NCBI GenBank assembly: GCA_045579105.1
Contig: JAZNLM010000101.1
Location: 1 to 22,112, forward strand
From: Flemingiibacterium sp045579105
GTDB taxonomy: Bacteria; Bacillota; Clostridia; Oscillospirales; CAG-272
DNA length: 22,112 nt
Direction: 5' to 3'
Part shown: positions 1 through 7,756 of the stretch, piece by piece
Layout: each line of letters starts with the position of its first letter
Position numbering within the stretch: position 1 is the first letter of the stretch
The notes under the pieces: model-generated
Database searches by the model: none
What the model was told of the DNA's origin: nothing
Seen by the model: only the letters and a program-made list of their open reading frames with translations
Translations under genes and position numbers: made by a program

Positions 1-510
1 GCTACGATCCGACTTGACTGCACGGGCGTTCACCCCGAGAGCTACACTGCGGCAAGAGCACTTCTTAAGCGCTTCGACTATACAGAAGATGACGTTCGCG
101 CATCCAAGCTCGGCGGTCTTCGTGAAAAGGTAAAATCCGCAGGAACTGCAAAAATCTGCGAGGAGCTTTCCATCGGTGAACCTACGCTTCTTGACATAAT
201 CGGCGAGCTTGAAAAGCCCGGACGTGACGTACGTGACAGTCTGCCGCAAACGGTACTGCGCGATGACGTTCTCGACATAAGCGACCTGAAACCTGATATG
301 ATTCTCACCGGAACTGTTCGTAACGTAATAGACTTCGGTGCATTCGTTGATATCGGCGTTCACCACGACGGACTTGTTCACATCTCCGAGATATGCGAAA
401 AATTCATCAAGCACCCGAGCGAAAAGCTCGCTGTCGGCGACGTGGTTGAGGTTAAAATCAAGTCGGTAGACCTCAAGAAAAACCGTATTTCACTTACAAT
501 GAAGTTCTGA
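1..510 (+). CDS. tex: Tex family transcription accessory protein, C-terminal part (5' truncated by window edge)
   Basis: Frame 1 is open from the first base to the TGA at 508-510, giving the last 169 residues of a protein that begins outside the window. The start of the fragment contains the Tex signature GVHPESYTAARALL, followed by the helical segment and the linker DVRDSLPQTVLRDDVLDISD. It ends in an S1 RNA-binding domain from about residue 98 (GTVRNVIDFGAFVDIGVHHDG, split around the conserved FGAF). Tex/YhgF proteins bind nucleic acid through S1 and act on transcription complexes in the cytoplasm. The protein stops directly after S1 without the basic tail some homologues have. The next gene starts one base after the stop, which suggests translational coupling. 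The family assignment is firm. Confidence 0.95.
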   Translation, partial: ATIRLDCTGVHPESYTAARALLKRFDYTEDDVRASKLGGLREKVKSAGTAKICEELSIGEPTLLDIIGELEKPGRDVRDSLPQTVLRDDVLDISDLKPDMILTGTVRNVIDFGAFVDIGVHHDGLVHISEICEKFIKHPSEKLAVGDVVEVKIKSVDLKKNRISLTMKF

Positions 511-511
511 T

Positions 512-1450
512 ATGACAAAGTATAACCGCTTTTTGTACTCACTTATTTCCTTTGCCGTCACTGCGGGAATAATAGTTCTTGTTCTCGGGCTCAACGGTAC
601 CCTGCCAAAGTATATACAAAAGTTTGAAAACGCGCTTGATTATTCACGCGCGTTTTCGTATATTCCAGGCGAGGACGAACTATATATTCACGTAATAGAC
701 GTTGGTCAGGGCGATGCTATTCTCGTTAGGTCAAACCACGGCAACATTCTTATCGACACGGGCACAGATGATTCCGAGGACACGCTCGCGGCACATCTTC
801 GTGCCGCAGGGGTGAAAAAAGTAGATTATCTTATCTGTTCGCACGCTCACAGCGACCACATGGGCGGCATTGATGCGGTATTTGAAAACTTTGAGGTGGG
901 CACCCTGATTATTCCGAAAACAGAGCCGTCAAACTCTGACCCCAACATAGTTCTGCTGTCCTGTCCCGAAGTCGCTGCGATTACAGTAAATCCATCACGC
1001 GGTGAAACATTTACACTTGGTGATATTCTAATCACCTCGATGGCAGAGATAAACACACCAATCGCAGATAATGATGCAAGTCTTGTTATAAAGCTAACAT
1101 TCGGCGAAAATGTATTCTTATTCCCAGGTGATATCAGCAGCGACATAGAATATGCGCTTATAAGTTCATACCAAAGCGGTGAGCTTGACTGTGATTTTCT
1201 CAAAGTGGCGCATCACGGATCAAACACCTCGACGAGCTCAGAATTTATCAGTGCGCTAACACCGAGTATCGCCTCAATATCCTGCGGAGCGTACAACTCC
1301 TACGGACATCCAAGCTACGCGGTTCTTGATCGTCTTTCAAAGGGTGGATGTGAAAATATTCTCCGCACGGATAAAATGGGCAGTATAATACTCAGGTGCG
1401 ACGAAAGCACAATAACCGTTATTGCATCAAAGGAAGGTTTTTTTAACTGA
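512..1450 (+). CDS. ComEC/Rec2-like metallo-beta-lactamase-fold hydrolase with N-terminal membrane anchor
   Basis: This 312-residue protein has a hydrophobic stretch at residues about 7-27 (a signal anchor), so the catalytic domain should face outward. The domain starts at HVIDVGQGDAILV (60-72) and continues with DTG (82-84). It then shows the zinc motif HAHSDH (111-116), D207 in FPGDIS, the AHHGS motif (233-237) and YGHPS (264-268). These are the hallmarks of the C-terminal domain of ComEC, here as a separate protein without the multi-pass competence channel. The likely role is a secreted or surface phosphodiesterase/nuclease-like hydrolase, but the substrate cannot be read from sequence. 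The ATG lies one base after the tex stop with no clear own promoter, so it is probably co-transcribed with tex and translationally coupled to it. Stand-alone relatives are common in Clostridia. Confidence 0.9.
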   Translation: MTKYNRFLYSLISFAVTAGIIVLVLGLNGTLPKYIQKFENALDYSRAFSYIPGEDELYIHVIDVGQGDAILVRSNHGNILIDTGTDDSEDTLAAHLRAAGVKKVDYLICSHAHSDHMGGIDAVFENFEVGTLIIPKTEPSNSDPNIVLLSCPEVAAITVNPSRGETFTLGDILITSMAEINTPIADNDASLVIKLTFGENVFLFPGDISSDIEYALISSYQSGELDCDFLKVAHHGSNTSTSSEFISALTPSIASISCGAYNSYGHPSYAVLDRLSKGGCENILRTDKMGSIILRCDESTITVIASKEGFFN

Positions 1451-1479
1451 TAGAAAGCCCATATTTTTGATTTCACCTA

Positions 1480-1508
1480 TTGACATACATTGAAATTAAA
1501 TGTATAAT
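1480..1508 (+). promoter_or_regulatory. Sigma-A promoter of proS
   Basis: A perfect -35 TTGACA (1480-1485) and -10 TATAAT (1503-1508) are separated by 17 bp. They lie about 36 bp before the proS ATG. The leader is about 30 nt, too short for a T-box, so tRNA-sensing leader control is not seen here. Confidence 0.9.
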
Positions 1509-1544
1509 ATAATATATTCCATATTTTGAAAGGACAATTTAAAA

Positions 1545-2987
1545 ATGGCAAACGATAAAAAGCTGGTTGAAGCGATAACCTCTATGGACGTCGACTTCGC
1601 TCAGTGGTACACCGATATTTGTAAGAAAGCCGATCTTATCGACTACTCCAGTGTAAAGGGATGTATGATCATCCGCCCCTACGGTTACGCTATCTGGGAG
1701 CTTATTCAGAAAAATCTTGACGAGCGCTTCAAGGCACTCGGTCACGAAAATGTATATATGCCGATGTTTATTCCCGAGTCGCTTCTTCAGAAGGAAAAGG
1801 ACCACGTTGAGGGCTTTGCTCCCGAGGTTGCTTGGGTAACGCACGGCGGAAGCGAGCGACTCACCGAGCGCCTTTGCGTACGCCCGACCTCGGAAACACT
1901 TTTCTGCGAGCACTTTGCTAACATAATTCGTTCCTACCGCGACCTTCCCAAGCTCTACAATCAGTGGTGCTCGGTTGTTCGTTGGGAGAAGACTACGCGT
2001 CCGTTCCTTCGCTCGCGTGAATTCCTCTGGCAAGAAGGTCACACTATGCACGCAACTGCAGAAGAAGCTCGTGCAGAAACCGTACAGATGCTTAACGTGT
2101 ATGCAGACTTTCATGAGAAGGATCTCGCAATTCCGGTTGTCAAGGGTGTAAAAACTCCTTCCGACAAGTTCGCGGGCGCAGAGGATACCTACGCTATCGA
2201 GGCTCTTATGCATGACGGCAAGGCTCTTCAGTCGGCAACCTCTCACTTCTTCGGCGACGGCTTTGCACGCGCGTTTGACATCACCTTTACCTCGAAGGAC
2301 AATAAGCTTGAGTATCCATTCCAGACCTCTTGGGGCTGTACCACAAGAATGATCGGCGGCATCATAATGACGCACGGTGACGACAACGGTCTTGTTCTCC
2401 CGCCGGCAGTTGCTCCTATTCAGGCAGTAGTAATTCCCGTTGCGGCTCATAAGGAAGGCGTTGTCGAGGCTGCTTCTTCCATTGCTGACAGACTTAAGGC
2501 GACCGGTATTCGCGTGAAGCTCGACGACTCCGATCAGTCGCCCGGATGGAAGTATGCAGAATATGAAATGAAAGGTGTTCCGGTACGCATCGAGATCGGT
2601 CCTCGCGATATGGAAGCTGGTCAGTGTGTTATCGTTACCCGTCACAACAGAGAAAAGACTATCGTTAGCCTTGAAAATCTTGAAGCGGCTGTCGCAGAGA
2701 AGCTCCAGGCAGTTAGAGACGGTCTTTACCAGAAGGCGCTCGCAAACCGCGAAGCTCGCACCTACGACTGCGAAACTATGGATGAAATTACAAAGAAGCT
2801 TGCGGAAGGCGGTGACGGTTTCGTTCGCGCGATGTGGTGCGGCGATCCCGAATGCGAGGATAAGGTAAAGGAAGTAACGGGCGTTGGCTCTCGCTGTATG
2901 CCGCTTGATCAGGTTCACACTGCCGACAAGTGCGTATGCTGCAGCAAGGAAGCAAAGCACCTCGTTTACTGGGGTAAGGCATATTAA
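1545..2987 (+). CDS. proS: Prolyl-tRNA synthetase, archaeal/eukaryotic-type (ProS type 3)
   Basis: This 480-residue class II aminoacyl-tRNA synthetase charges tRNA-Pro with proline in the cytoplasm. It has the opening DFAQWYTDICKKADLIDYS and GCMIIRPYGYAIWE. Motif 2 is around RPFLRSREFLWQEGHT and motif 3 around TSWGCTTRMIGG. An anticodon-binding domain begins near VAPIQAVVIPV. The C-terminal domain has clustered cysteines (CGDPEC, then CVCC) and a terminal Tyr, as in the shorter archaeal/eukaryotic-type ProRS found in many Clostridia. The editing domain of the long bacterial type is absent. The start is supported by GAAAGGA at 1528-1534, ten bases before the ATG. The gene has its own promoter and a strong terminator, so it appears monocistronic. 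Confidence 0.97.
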   Translation: MANDKKLVEAITSMDVDFAQWYTDICKKADLIDYSSVKGCMIIRPYGYAIWELIQKNLDERFKALGHENVYMPMFIPESLLQKEKDHVEGFAPEVAWVTHGGSERLTERLCVRPTSETLFCEHFANIIRSYRDLPKLYNQWCSVVRWEKTTRPFLRSREFLWQEGHTMHATAEEARAETVQMLNVYADFHEKDLAIPVVKGVKTPSDKFAGAEDTYAIEALMHDGKALQSATSHFFGDGFARAFDITFTSKDNKLEYPFQTSWGCTTRMIGGIIMTHGDDNGLVLPPAVAPIQAVVIPVAAHKEGVVEAASSIADRLKATGIRVKLDDSDQSPGWKYAEYEMKGVPVRIEIGPRDMEAGQCVIVTRHNREKTIVSLENLEAAVAEKLQAVRDGLYQKALANREARTYDCETMDEITKKLAEGGDGFVRAMWCGDPECEDKVKEVTGVGSRCMPLDQVHTADKCVCCSKEAKHLVYWGKAY

Positions 2988-3033
2988 TCAGACAGGAAGA
3001 GATTTACTTAACTTCCATACCATATATTGTGCA

Positions 3034-3062
3034 TTGAAATCCTACCTCATTTATGATAAAAT
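3034..3062 (+). promoter_or_regulatory. Probable promoter of the SleB-like hydrolase gene
   Basis: TTGAAA (3034-3039) and TAAAAT (3057-3062) are separated by 17 bp, with one mismatch to consensus in each box. Predicted initiation near 3069 falls inside the left arm of the proS terminator, so a new transcript would start with an incomplete stem. No better promoter is visible before the gene. Confidence 0.55.
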
Positions 3063-3064
3063 AT

Positions 3065-3101
3065 ACGCGTGCGGTAAACACTACCGCACGCGTTCTTTTT
3101 T
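3065..3101 (+). terminator. Rho-independent terminator after proS
   Basis: A perfect 12-bp stem (ACGCGTGCGGTA at 3065-3076 pairing with 3082-3093) has a 5-base loop and is followed by a T-rich run through 3100. It lies 77 bp after the proS stop and immediately downstream of a likely promoter for the next gene. Confidence 0.92.
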
Positions 3102-3125
3102 GTGCAGCCGCTATCGCGGCAGAAT

Positions 3126-3130
3126 GGAGG
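3126..3130 (+). promoter_or_regulatory. Ribosome binding site deciding the GTG start of the SleB-like gene
   Basis: GGAGG lies seven bases before GTG 3138. This site, together with a signal peptide beginning exactly at that codon, rules out the upstream in-frame ATG at 3102. Confidence 0.85.
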
Positions 3131-3137
3131 TATAATA

Positions 3138-3953
3138 GTGAAAAAATTACGTTTAACAATATGCACCCTTATCTTTGCCTTGCTTTTTTCAGTGAGTGCA
3201 AGTGCATACGAACAAATTGACGTGCGTCTTAACGGAAGTGATACAGAAATCGGTGCCCTGCTCGTCGGCTCGACTACATATGTACCGTTTGACAGTGCAA
3301 ACGATGCGCTCTCGTTTGGCAGTGCCAAAATAAGCGGCGATGCCACTGCAATGCGCGCCGTAACACCGTTTGCATCGGTGAGTGCGCGAGTTGGCGACTG
3401 TTACATAGAGGCGCAGGGGCGTTATCTTGGTGGCAACGGTGTTATAAACGTATCGGGTATGTTATACGTGCCGATACGTTCGCTTGCCAAGGCGTACAAT
3501 GCGGACGTCCAGTGGCACGCAGATACGCGCTCCGTTGATCTCTACGCCAACGAAGGTGAGTTCATAACAAGCGGTAACGAGTTTTACAACGCGAACGACT
3601 TATATTGGTTGTCGCGTATCATCAACTCCGAAGCAGGCGGCGAGCCGCTGAGCGGCAAAATTCTTGTCGGTAACGTGGTACTTAATCGAGTTGCAAGTAA
3701 TGAGTTTCCCAACACGATATACGATGTTATATTCGACCGCGAGTGGGGTGTACAATTCACTCCCACGGAAAATGGCACAATATACAACGAACCGAACGCA
3801 GAGAGCATACTCGCGGCAAAGCTTTGTCTTGATCAGTATTACATCTCGCGCGAAGCAATGTACTTTTTAAACCCTGTTCTCGCTACAAATTTCTGGGTGC
3901 CAAACAACAGACCGTACTTAATGACCGTCGGTTGTCACGACTTTTACACTTGA
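3138..3953 (+). CDS. Secreted SleB-like cell-wall hydrolase with copper-amine-oxidase-N-like domain
   Basis: The start chosen is GTG at 3138, seven bases after GGAGG (3126-3130); the in-frame ATG at 3102 lies in the terminator tail. The resulting 271-residue protein begins VKKLRLTICTLIFALLFSVS and has a signal peptide ending near residue 23 (SASA). Residues about 26-138 resemble the copper-amine-oxidase N-terminal (PF07833-like) module common in clostridial surface proteins, including MLYVPIRSLAKAY. Residues about 152-268 form a SleB/Hydrolase_2 domain: RIINSEAGGEP with the candidate catalytic Glu (165), GNVVLNR, and QFTPTENGTI. SleB-type enzymes cut peptidoglycan glycan strands, classically spore cortex. 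Whether this one acts in germination or in vegetative wall turnover cannot be told. It appears monocistronic, with a terminator 15 bp after the stop. Confidence 0.9.
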   Translation: MKKLRLTICTLIFALLFSVSASAYEQIDVRLNGSDTEIGALLVGSTTYVPFDSANDALSFGSAKISGDATAMRAVTPFASVSARVGDCYIEAQGRYLGGNGVINVSGMLYVPIRSLAKAYNADVQWHADTRSVDLYANEGEFITSGNEFYNANDLYWLSRIINSEAGGEPLSGKILVGNVVLNRVASNEFPNTIYDVIFDREWGVQFTPTENGTIYNEPNAESILAAKLCLDQYYISREAMYFLNPVLATNFWVPNNRPYLMTVGCHDFYT

Positions 3954-3968
3954 TTTGAAGTTATAAAC

Positions 3969-3996
3969 GCGGAAGGAGCCAATCCTTCCGCTTTTT
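3969..3996 (+). terminator. Terminator after the SleB-like gene
   Basis: GCGGAAGGA (3969-3977) pairs perfectly with TCCTTCCGC (3983-3991) across a 5-base loop and is followed by TTTTT (3992-3996). Confidence 0.92.
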
Positions 3997-4011
3997 CCCA
4001 ATTTTGGAGAT

Positions 4012-4070
4012 GCGTTTTTTCGCCAAAATACGCGGCTTATGCCTGCGTTCGACGAAAAAACGCTATTTTT
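4012..4070. repeat. Long inverted repeat with nested hairpin
   Basis: GCGTTTTTTCG (4012-4022) is the exact reverse complement of CGAAAAAACGC (4053-4063). The 30 bp between contains a smaller hairpin (CGCGGC / GCCTGCG around 4031-4047). On the plus strand TATTTTTTT follows, so it could act as a second terminator. Its size and nested design could also fit a dispersed REP-like element, which cannot be tested from one copy. Confidence 0.7.
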
Positions 4071-4136
4071 TTGTTTAAATTGTTTAATACTGTCGAATTA
4101 CGCTTACGATTATTGATACATTTTTTACTTTTTCTA

Positions 4137-4165
4137 TTGATTTTTACAGTATTTTATAGTATCAT
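4137..4165 (+). promoter_or_regulatory. Possible promoter of the tandem small-paralogue unit
   Basis: TTGATT (4137-4142) and TATCAT (4160-4165) are separated by 17 bp, in very AT-rich DNA and about 48 bp before the first ATG. The match is moderate, and alternative boxes such as TATAGT (4155-4160) exist. Confidence 0.45.
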
Positions 4166-4201
4166 ATATTTACTGACAAATTTATAAATTTTTTACAGTA
4201 T
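4141..4201 (+). repeat. Pair of 12-bp direct repeats flanking the predicted transcription start
   Basis: TTTTTACAGTAT occurs at 4141-4152 and again at 4190-4201, 49 bp apart. The first copy lies between the candidate -35 and -10 boxes; the second abuts the ribosome site of the first small gene. Placement suggests operator half-sites, but the run of T inflates the match. Confidence 0.5.
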
Positions 4202-4212
4202 GGAGAACGGAT

Positions 4213-4443
4213 ATGAACTACATTTACAAGCTCACAGAATCTACGGTAATCGACGAAAACGGCGTGTCACATATAGGCTACGGCATAGCTGCATATGCAA
4301 TCGGGGAATCAGAGCCGCGCCGAAGCGTAACGGATATTTTCGCAAAGAGAGAGCAAGCAGAAAATTTTGTCAACGCCTGCAATCTTCTGGAGCTTGATAT
4401 CGATCATCTTGACGACGTGGTATATGACGCCGTCAACGCATAA
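4213..4443 (+). CDS. Small conserved protein, first of a tandem paralogous pair (DUF6514-like)
   Basis: This is a 76-residue acidic protein with no signal peptide or membrane segment. GGAGAA (4202-4207) is correctly spaced before the ATG. The order of features is an N-terminal strand-like segment (MNYIYKL), IDENG, a YGIAAYAIG core, DIF, a helix with FVNACNLLELD, and a final acidic HLDDVVYDAV stretch. The pattern Y-G-I, then N-x-L at the middle, then a C-terminal acidic helix resembles the clostridial family DUF6514, whose function I do not know. It is about 39% identical (30 of 76 positions, ungapped) to the protein encoded immediately downstream. The 29-bp gap and shared flanking signals indicate a two-gene operon. 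Confidence 0.75.
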   Translation: MNYIYKLTESTVIDENGVSHIGYGIAAYAIGESEPRRSVTDIFAKREQAENFVNACNLLELDIDHLDDVVYDAVNA

Positions 4444-4472
4444 ATAAATTTACATAAAAAGGAGAAAGAGCT

Positions 4473-4703
4473 ATGAAGTATTTCTACACAACTCACGCAA
4501 CAACAATCTTTGACGAGCGCGGAAAAATGAGCCGCGTATGGGGTATCGCTGTATACAGAAAAGGCTCGCTCACACCCGAGCGAGTCATCCCCGATATTTT
4601 CCGTGCGCGCGATGCGATAGAGTGGTTTGTGGATCTTATCAATCTGCTCGATCTCTCGCCCGAACAGCTTGACGAGGCTGTATCCGATCTCGCGTGTGCG
4701 TGA
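4473..4703 (+). CDS. Small conserved protein, second of a tandem paralogous pair (DUF6514-like)
   Basis: Also 76 residues, it aligns without gaps to the preceding protein and shares Y3, Y5, DE, the GIA core, PDIF/TDIF, F-V, N-L-L, L-D and the final D. AAGGAG (4459-4464) precedes the ATG by eight bases. It differs mainly in being more basic in the middle (FRARDAIEWFV) and in ending LDEAVSDLACA. Equal length and ungapped alignment point to a tandem duplication followed by divergence. No catalytic motif is visible; a small regulatory or protein-binding role is only a guess. A strong terminator follows. Confidence 0.75.
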   Translation: MKYFYTTHATTIFDERGKMSRVWGIAVYRKGSLTPERVIPDIFRARDAIEWFVDLINLLDLSPEQLDEAVSDLACA

Positions 4704-4763
4704 GTATGAGCACTCTGTAATCTGGCCGATGCATCTTTGGCATAGCCAAGTGGATGAGGGGTC

Positions 4764-4815
4764 AAAAGGGGGAAGGAGAGTGTGGCGACCGAACACTTTC
4801 CTTCCCCCTTTTAGT
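4764..4815 (+). terminator. Terminator after the small-paralogue pair
   Basis: AAAAGGGGGAAGGA (4764-4777) pairs perfectly with 4799-4812. An inner AGTGT/ACACT extension gives a stem of about 20 bp with one G-T wobble, and the T-rich end completes it. It stands between convergent genes and could also act on the other strand. Confidence 0.85.
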
Positions 4816-4867
4816 TATCCCCATGCGCGTTTCGCGTGGTCATTCCACGAGCCGCAGATGCAGCTAG

Positions 4868-4903
4868 AACAAGAAAAGCGGCGGATTTCTCCGCCGCATT
4901 TTA
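4868..4903 (-). terminator. Terminator of uvrA (possibly bidirectional)
   Basis: GCGGCGGA (4878-4885) and TCCGCCGC (4890-4897) form an 8-bp GC-rich stem with a 4-base loop. On the minus strand TTTTCTTGTT follows; on the plus strand ATTTTATTATTCC follows. It begins within 30 bp after the uvrA stop. Confidence 0.88.
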
Positions 4904-7741
4904 TTATTCCTTTTTCATTATCTTTTTAAGGTACTGTCCCGTGTACGAGCACTCGCACTCAGCAACTTCTTCAGGTGTACCCGTCGCGATAATCTCGCCG
5001 CCGCCGTCACCGCCCTCGGGACCGAGATCGATAATATAATCGGCAGTCTTTATCATATCGAGATTATGTTCGATAACAAGTACCGTGTTTCCTGCATCGA
5101 CAAGACGCTGTAGTACTTCAATAAGCTTCTTGACGTCTGCCATATGAAGCCCTGTTGTCGGCTCGTCGAGTATATAGATTGTCTTACCCGTAGAACGCTT
5201 TGCAAGCTCGGTGGCAAGCTTTACTCGCTGTGCCTCACCACCTGAAAGTGTGGTAGAGGACTGTCCTATCTTGATATACCCCAGTCCCACGTCAAAAAGT
5301 GTCTGAAGCTTGCGCGCTAGTCTTGGCAGATGCGCGAAAAATTCAAGTCCTTCCTCAACGGTCATTTCAAGTACGTCCGAAATATTCTTACCCTTGTATT
5401 TAACCTCGAGTGTGTCGCGGTTGTAACGTTTACCCTTGCACGCATCACAAGTCACGTAAACGTCCGGCAAAAAATGCATCTCGATGCACTTAACGCCGTC
5501 ACCCTCACACGCTTCACAGCGTCCGCCCTTTACATTAAATGAAAAACGTCCGGATGAGTAGCCCCTCATTTTTGCATCGGTGGTTTTCGCAAAAAGGTCA
5601 CGTATGTCCGTGAAAAGTCCCGTGTACGTCGCAGGGTTTGACCGCGGCGTACGACCTATCGGACTTTGGTCGATAGCGATTATCTTGTCAAGGTTGTCAA
5701 TACCCTCTATACGCTTATACTTACCGGGGTAGGTATGCGCACGGTTAAGCTCTTTTGCGAGTACCTGATAAAGTATCGAATTGACAAGCGACGATTTTCC
5801 GGAGCCGGATACGCCTGTAACACAGCAAAAAAGTCCGAGTGGGATTTCTACATCAATCTTTTTAAGATTGTTCTGCTCTGCGCCAATGATTTTGAGGCTC
5901 TTGCCGTTACCGCTTCGGCGTATTTTGGGTGTTTCTATCCTTTCCCTTCCTGACAGGTACGCCCCCGTTACAGACGACGGGTGTGTCTTTATCTCATCTG
6001 GAGTTCCTGCCGCAACTATCTCGCCGCCATGTATACCGGCACCGGGGCCAATATCCACGATATAGTCGGATTCTTCCATTGTTTCCTCATCGTGTTCGAC
6101 GACGATAAGGCTATTACCCGCATCGCGAAGACGCTTTAATGTTGCGATAAGCTTGGAATTGTCGCGCTGATGCAAGCCTATACTCGGCTCGTCAAGGATA
6201 TACAGCACGCCCATAAGTGACGAGCCTATCTGTGTCGCAAGGCGAATTCTCTGCGCTTCACCGCCCGAAAGCGTACCTGCTTTGCGAGAGAGTGTGAGAT
6301 AATCAAGTCCCACGCTCTCTAAAAATCCGAGTCGCGATTTAATCTCCTTGATTATTTCCTTTGCAATAGCAGTTTCCATTTCGGTGAAAGTAAGGCTGTT
6401 TATAAATTCAAGCGCCTTCGTGACAGACTTGCGGCAAAATTCGTCAATGTTTATACCGCCCACAGTAACCGCAAGCGATATCGGATTAAGTCGTTTACCG
6501 TGACATTCGGGACACGGGGTATCTTCAATGAAATCCTCGTAATACTCGTGCTGAGACTGGTCAAAGCGCTGTTGAAGCATATTTATAACGCCATCAAATT
6601 TGACAAGCTGATGCTTAGCAACGCCTTCCCAATAGCGGGTTATCTCATAAATTTCATTACCCGAACCGTAAAGAAGCACGTTCATCTGCTTCTCTGTATA
6701 TTCGCAAAGCGGCATTTCAAACGTAAAGCCGTACTTCTTTGCCACCTCCTCAAAAAGCGGACCGTTCCAGCTCTGCTCGTCAAGTGACTTAAATCCATTC
6801 ACCTGCAATGCGCCGTCACGAAGAGAAAGTGATTTGTCGGGTATGACCTTCTCTGCTGAAATCGTTCTCATTTCTCCAAGTCCCGCACACTTTTCGCACG
6901 CGCCAAACGGATTATTGAACGAGAACATTCTCGGTGACAGCTCGCCGATACTGATACCGTGCTCCTCGCAGGCGTAGCTCTGCGAAAACGATATTTCCGT
7001 ATCGCCGTCAAATACTTCACCGTCACGAAGCACTACGGATATAGCGAGATTACCCTCGGTGAGTGCAAGTGCCGTTTCAACCGAATCCGCAAGACGCGAG
7101 CGCATATCATCGCGGCGCACCAAACGGTCAACGACAATTTCGACGGTGTGTTTAATGTTTTTGTCAAGCTTTATTTCTTCCGAGAGGTCGTACATAGCTC
7201 CGTCAACACGAACACGTACATAGCCGCTCTTTTTGGCATCCTCGAAGATTTTTTCGTGCATACCCTTTTTACCGCGTACCATGGGCGCGAGCACCATAAA
7301 GCGCGTACCCTCGGGAAGCGTCATTATGCGGTCAATTATCTGGTCGACTGTCTGCTGGCGTATCTCCTTGCCACATATCGGGCAGTGCGGTACACCAACT
7401 CTCGCGTAGAGAAGGCGCAGGTAGTCGTATATCTCCGTTACTGTACCGACGGTCGAGCGCGGGTTTTTGGATGTAGTTTTCTGGTCTATCGAAATCGCAG
7501 GAGAAAGTCCCTCTATAGAGTCAAGGTCGGGCTTGTCGAGCTGACCTAAAAACATTCTTGCGTAGCTCGAAAGTGACTCTACAAAGCGGCGGTGTCCTTC
7601 TGCATAGATAGTATCGAACGCAAGCGAGGATTTACCCGAACCTGAAAGTCCCGTAAAAACCACTAATTTATCACGCGGAATAGTGAGGTCCACGTTTTTC
7701 AAGTTGTGAACACGTACACCGCGCATAATCAGATCTGCCAT
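4904..7741 (-). CDS. uvrA: UvrABC excinuclease subunit A (ATP-dependent damage sensor)
   Basis: UvrA dimerises, recognises DNA damage with UvrB and loads UvrB during nucleotide excision repair. The 945-residue length is typical. The first ATPase half has Walker A GLSGSGKS (31-38) and signature LSGGEAQRIRLA; the second has GVSGSGKSS and LSGGEAQRVKLA, with LDEP Walker B motifs in both. The C-terminal zinc module is intact (CEACEGDG ... CDACKGKRY). In the N-terminal zinc module the first CxxC is CEEH, so it reads C-x2-H ... C-x2-C, a variant that should still bind zinc. GAGGAG lies before the ATG, inside the 15-bp gap after uvrB. It is the second gene of a uvrB-uvrA operon. Confidence 0.98.
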   Translation of the reverse strand: MADLIMRGVRVHNLKNVDLTIPRDKLVVFTGLSGSGKSSLAFDTIYAEGHRRFVESLSSYARMFLGQLDKPDLDSIEGLSPAISIDQKTTSKNPRSTVGTVTEIYDYLRLLYARVGVPHCPICGKEIRQQTVDQIIDRIMTLPEGTRFMVLAPMVRGKKGMHEKIFEDAKKSGYVRVRVDGAMYDLSEEIKLDKNIKHTVEIVVDRLVRRDDMRSRLADSVETALALTEGNLAISVVLRDGEVFDGDTEISFSQSYACEEHGISIGELSPRMFSFNNPFGACEKCAGLGEMRTISAEKVIPDKSLSLRDGALQVNGFKSLDEQSWNGPLFEEVAKKYGFTFEMPLCEYTEKQMNVLLYGSGNEIYEITRYWEGVAKHQLVKFDGVINMLQQRFDQSQHEYYEDFIEDTPCPECHGKRLNPISLAVTVGGINIDEFCRKSVTKALEFINSLTFTEMETAIAKEIIKEIKSRLGFLESVGLDYLTLSRKAGTLSGGEAQRIRLATQIGSSLMGVLYILDEPSIGLHQRDNSKLIATLKRLRDAGNSLIVVEHDEETMEESDYIVDIGPGAGIHGGEIVAAGTPDEIKTHPSSVTGAYLSGRERIETPKIRRSGNGKSLKIIGAEQNNLKKIDVEIPLGLFCCVTGVSGSGKSSLVNSILYQVLAKELNRAHTYPGKYKRIEGIDNLDKIIAIDQSPIGRTPRSNPATYTGLFTDIRDLFAKTTDAKMRGYSSGRFSFNVKGGRCEACEGDGVKCIEMHFLPDVYVTCDACKGKRYNRDTLEVKYKGKNISDVLEMTVEEGLEFFAHLPRLARKLQTLFDVGLGYIKIGQSSTTLSGGEAQRVKLATELAKRSTGKTIYILDEPTTGLHMADVKKLIEVLQRLVDAGNTVLVIEHNLDMIKTADYIIDLGPEGGDGGGEIIATGTPEEVAECECSYTGQYLKKIMKKE

Positions 7742-7756
7742 TTTTCTCTCCTCGGT

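Noticed and set aside
1509..1544. T-box or other riboswitch before proS
   Set aside because: The leader from the predicted start is only about 30 nt, too short for any known tRNA-sensing leader.
1539..2960. Open frame of 473 codons on the minus strand across proS
   Set aside because: It is in codon-to-codon register with proS, where minus-strand stops need TTA, CTA or TCA sense codons. proS avoids these codons, which leaves the mirror frame open. The product shows no known domain and there is no ribosome site of its own.
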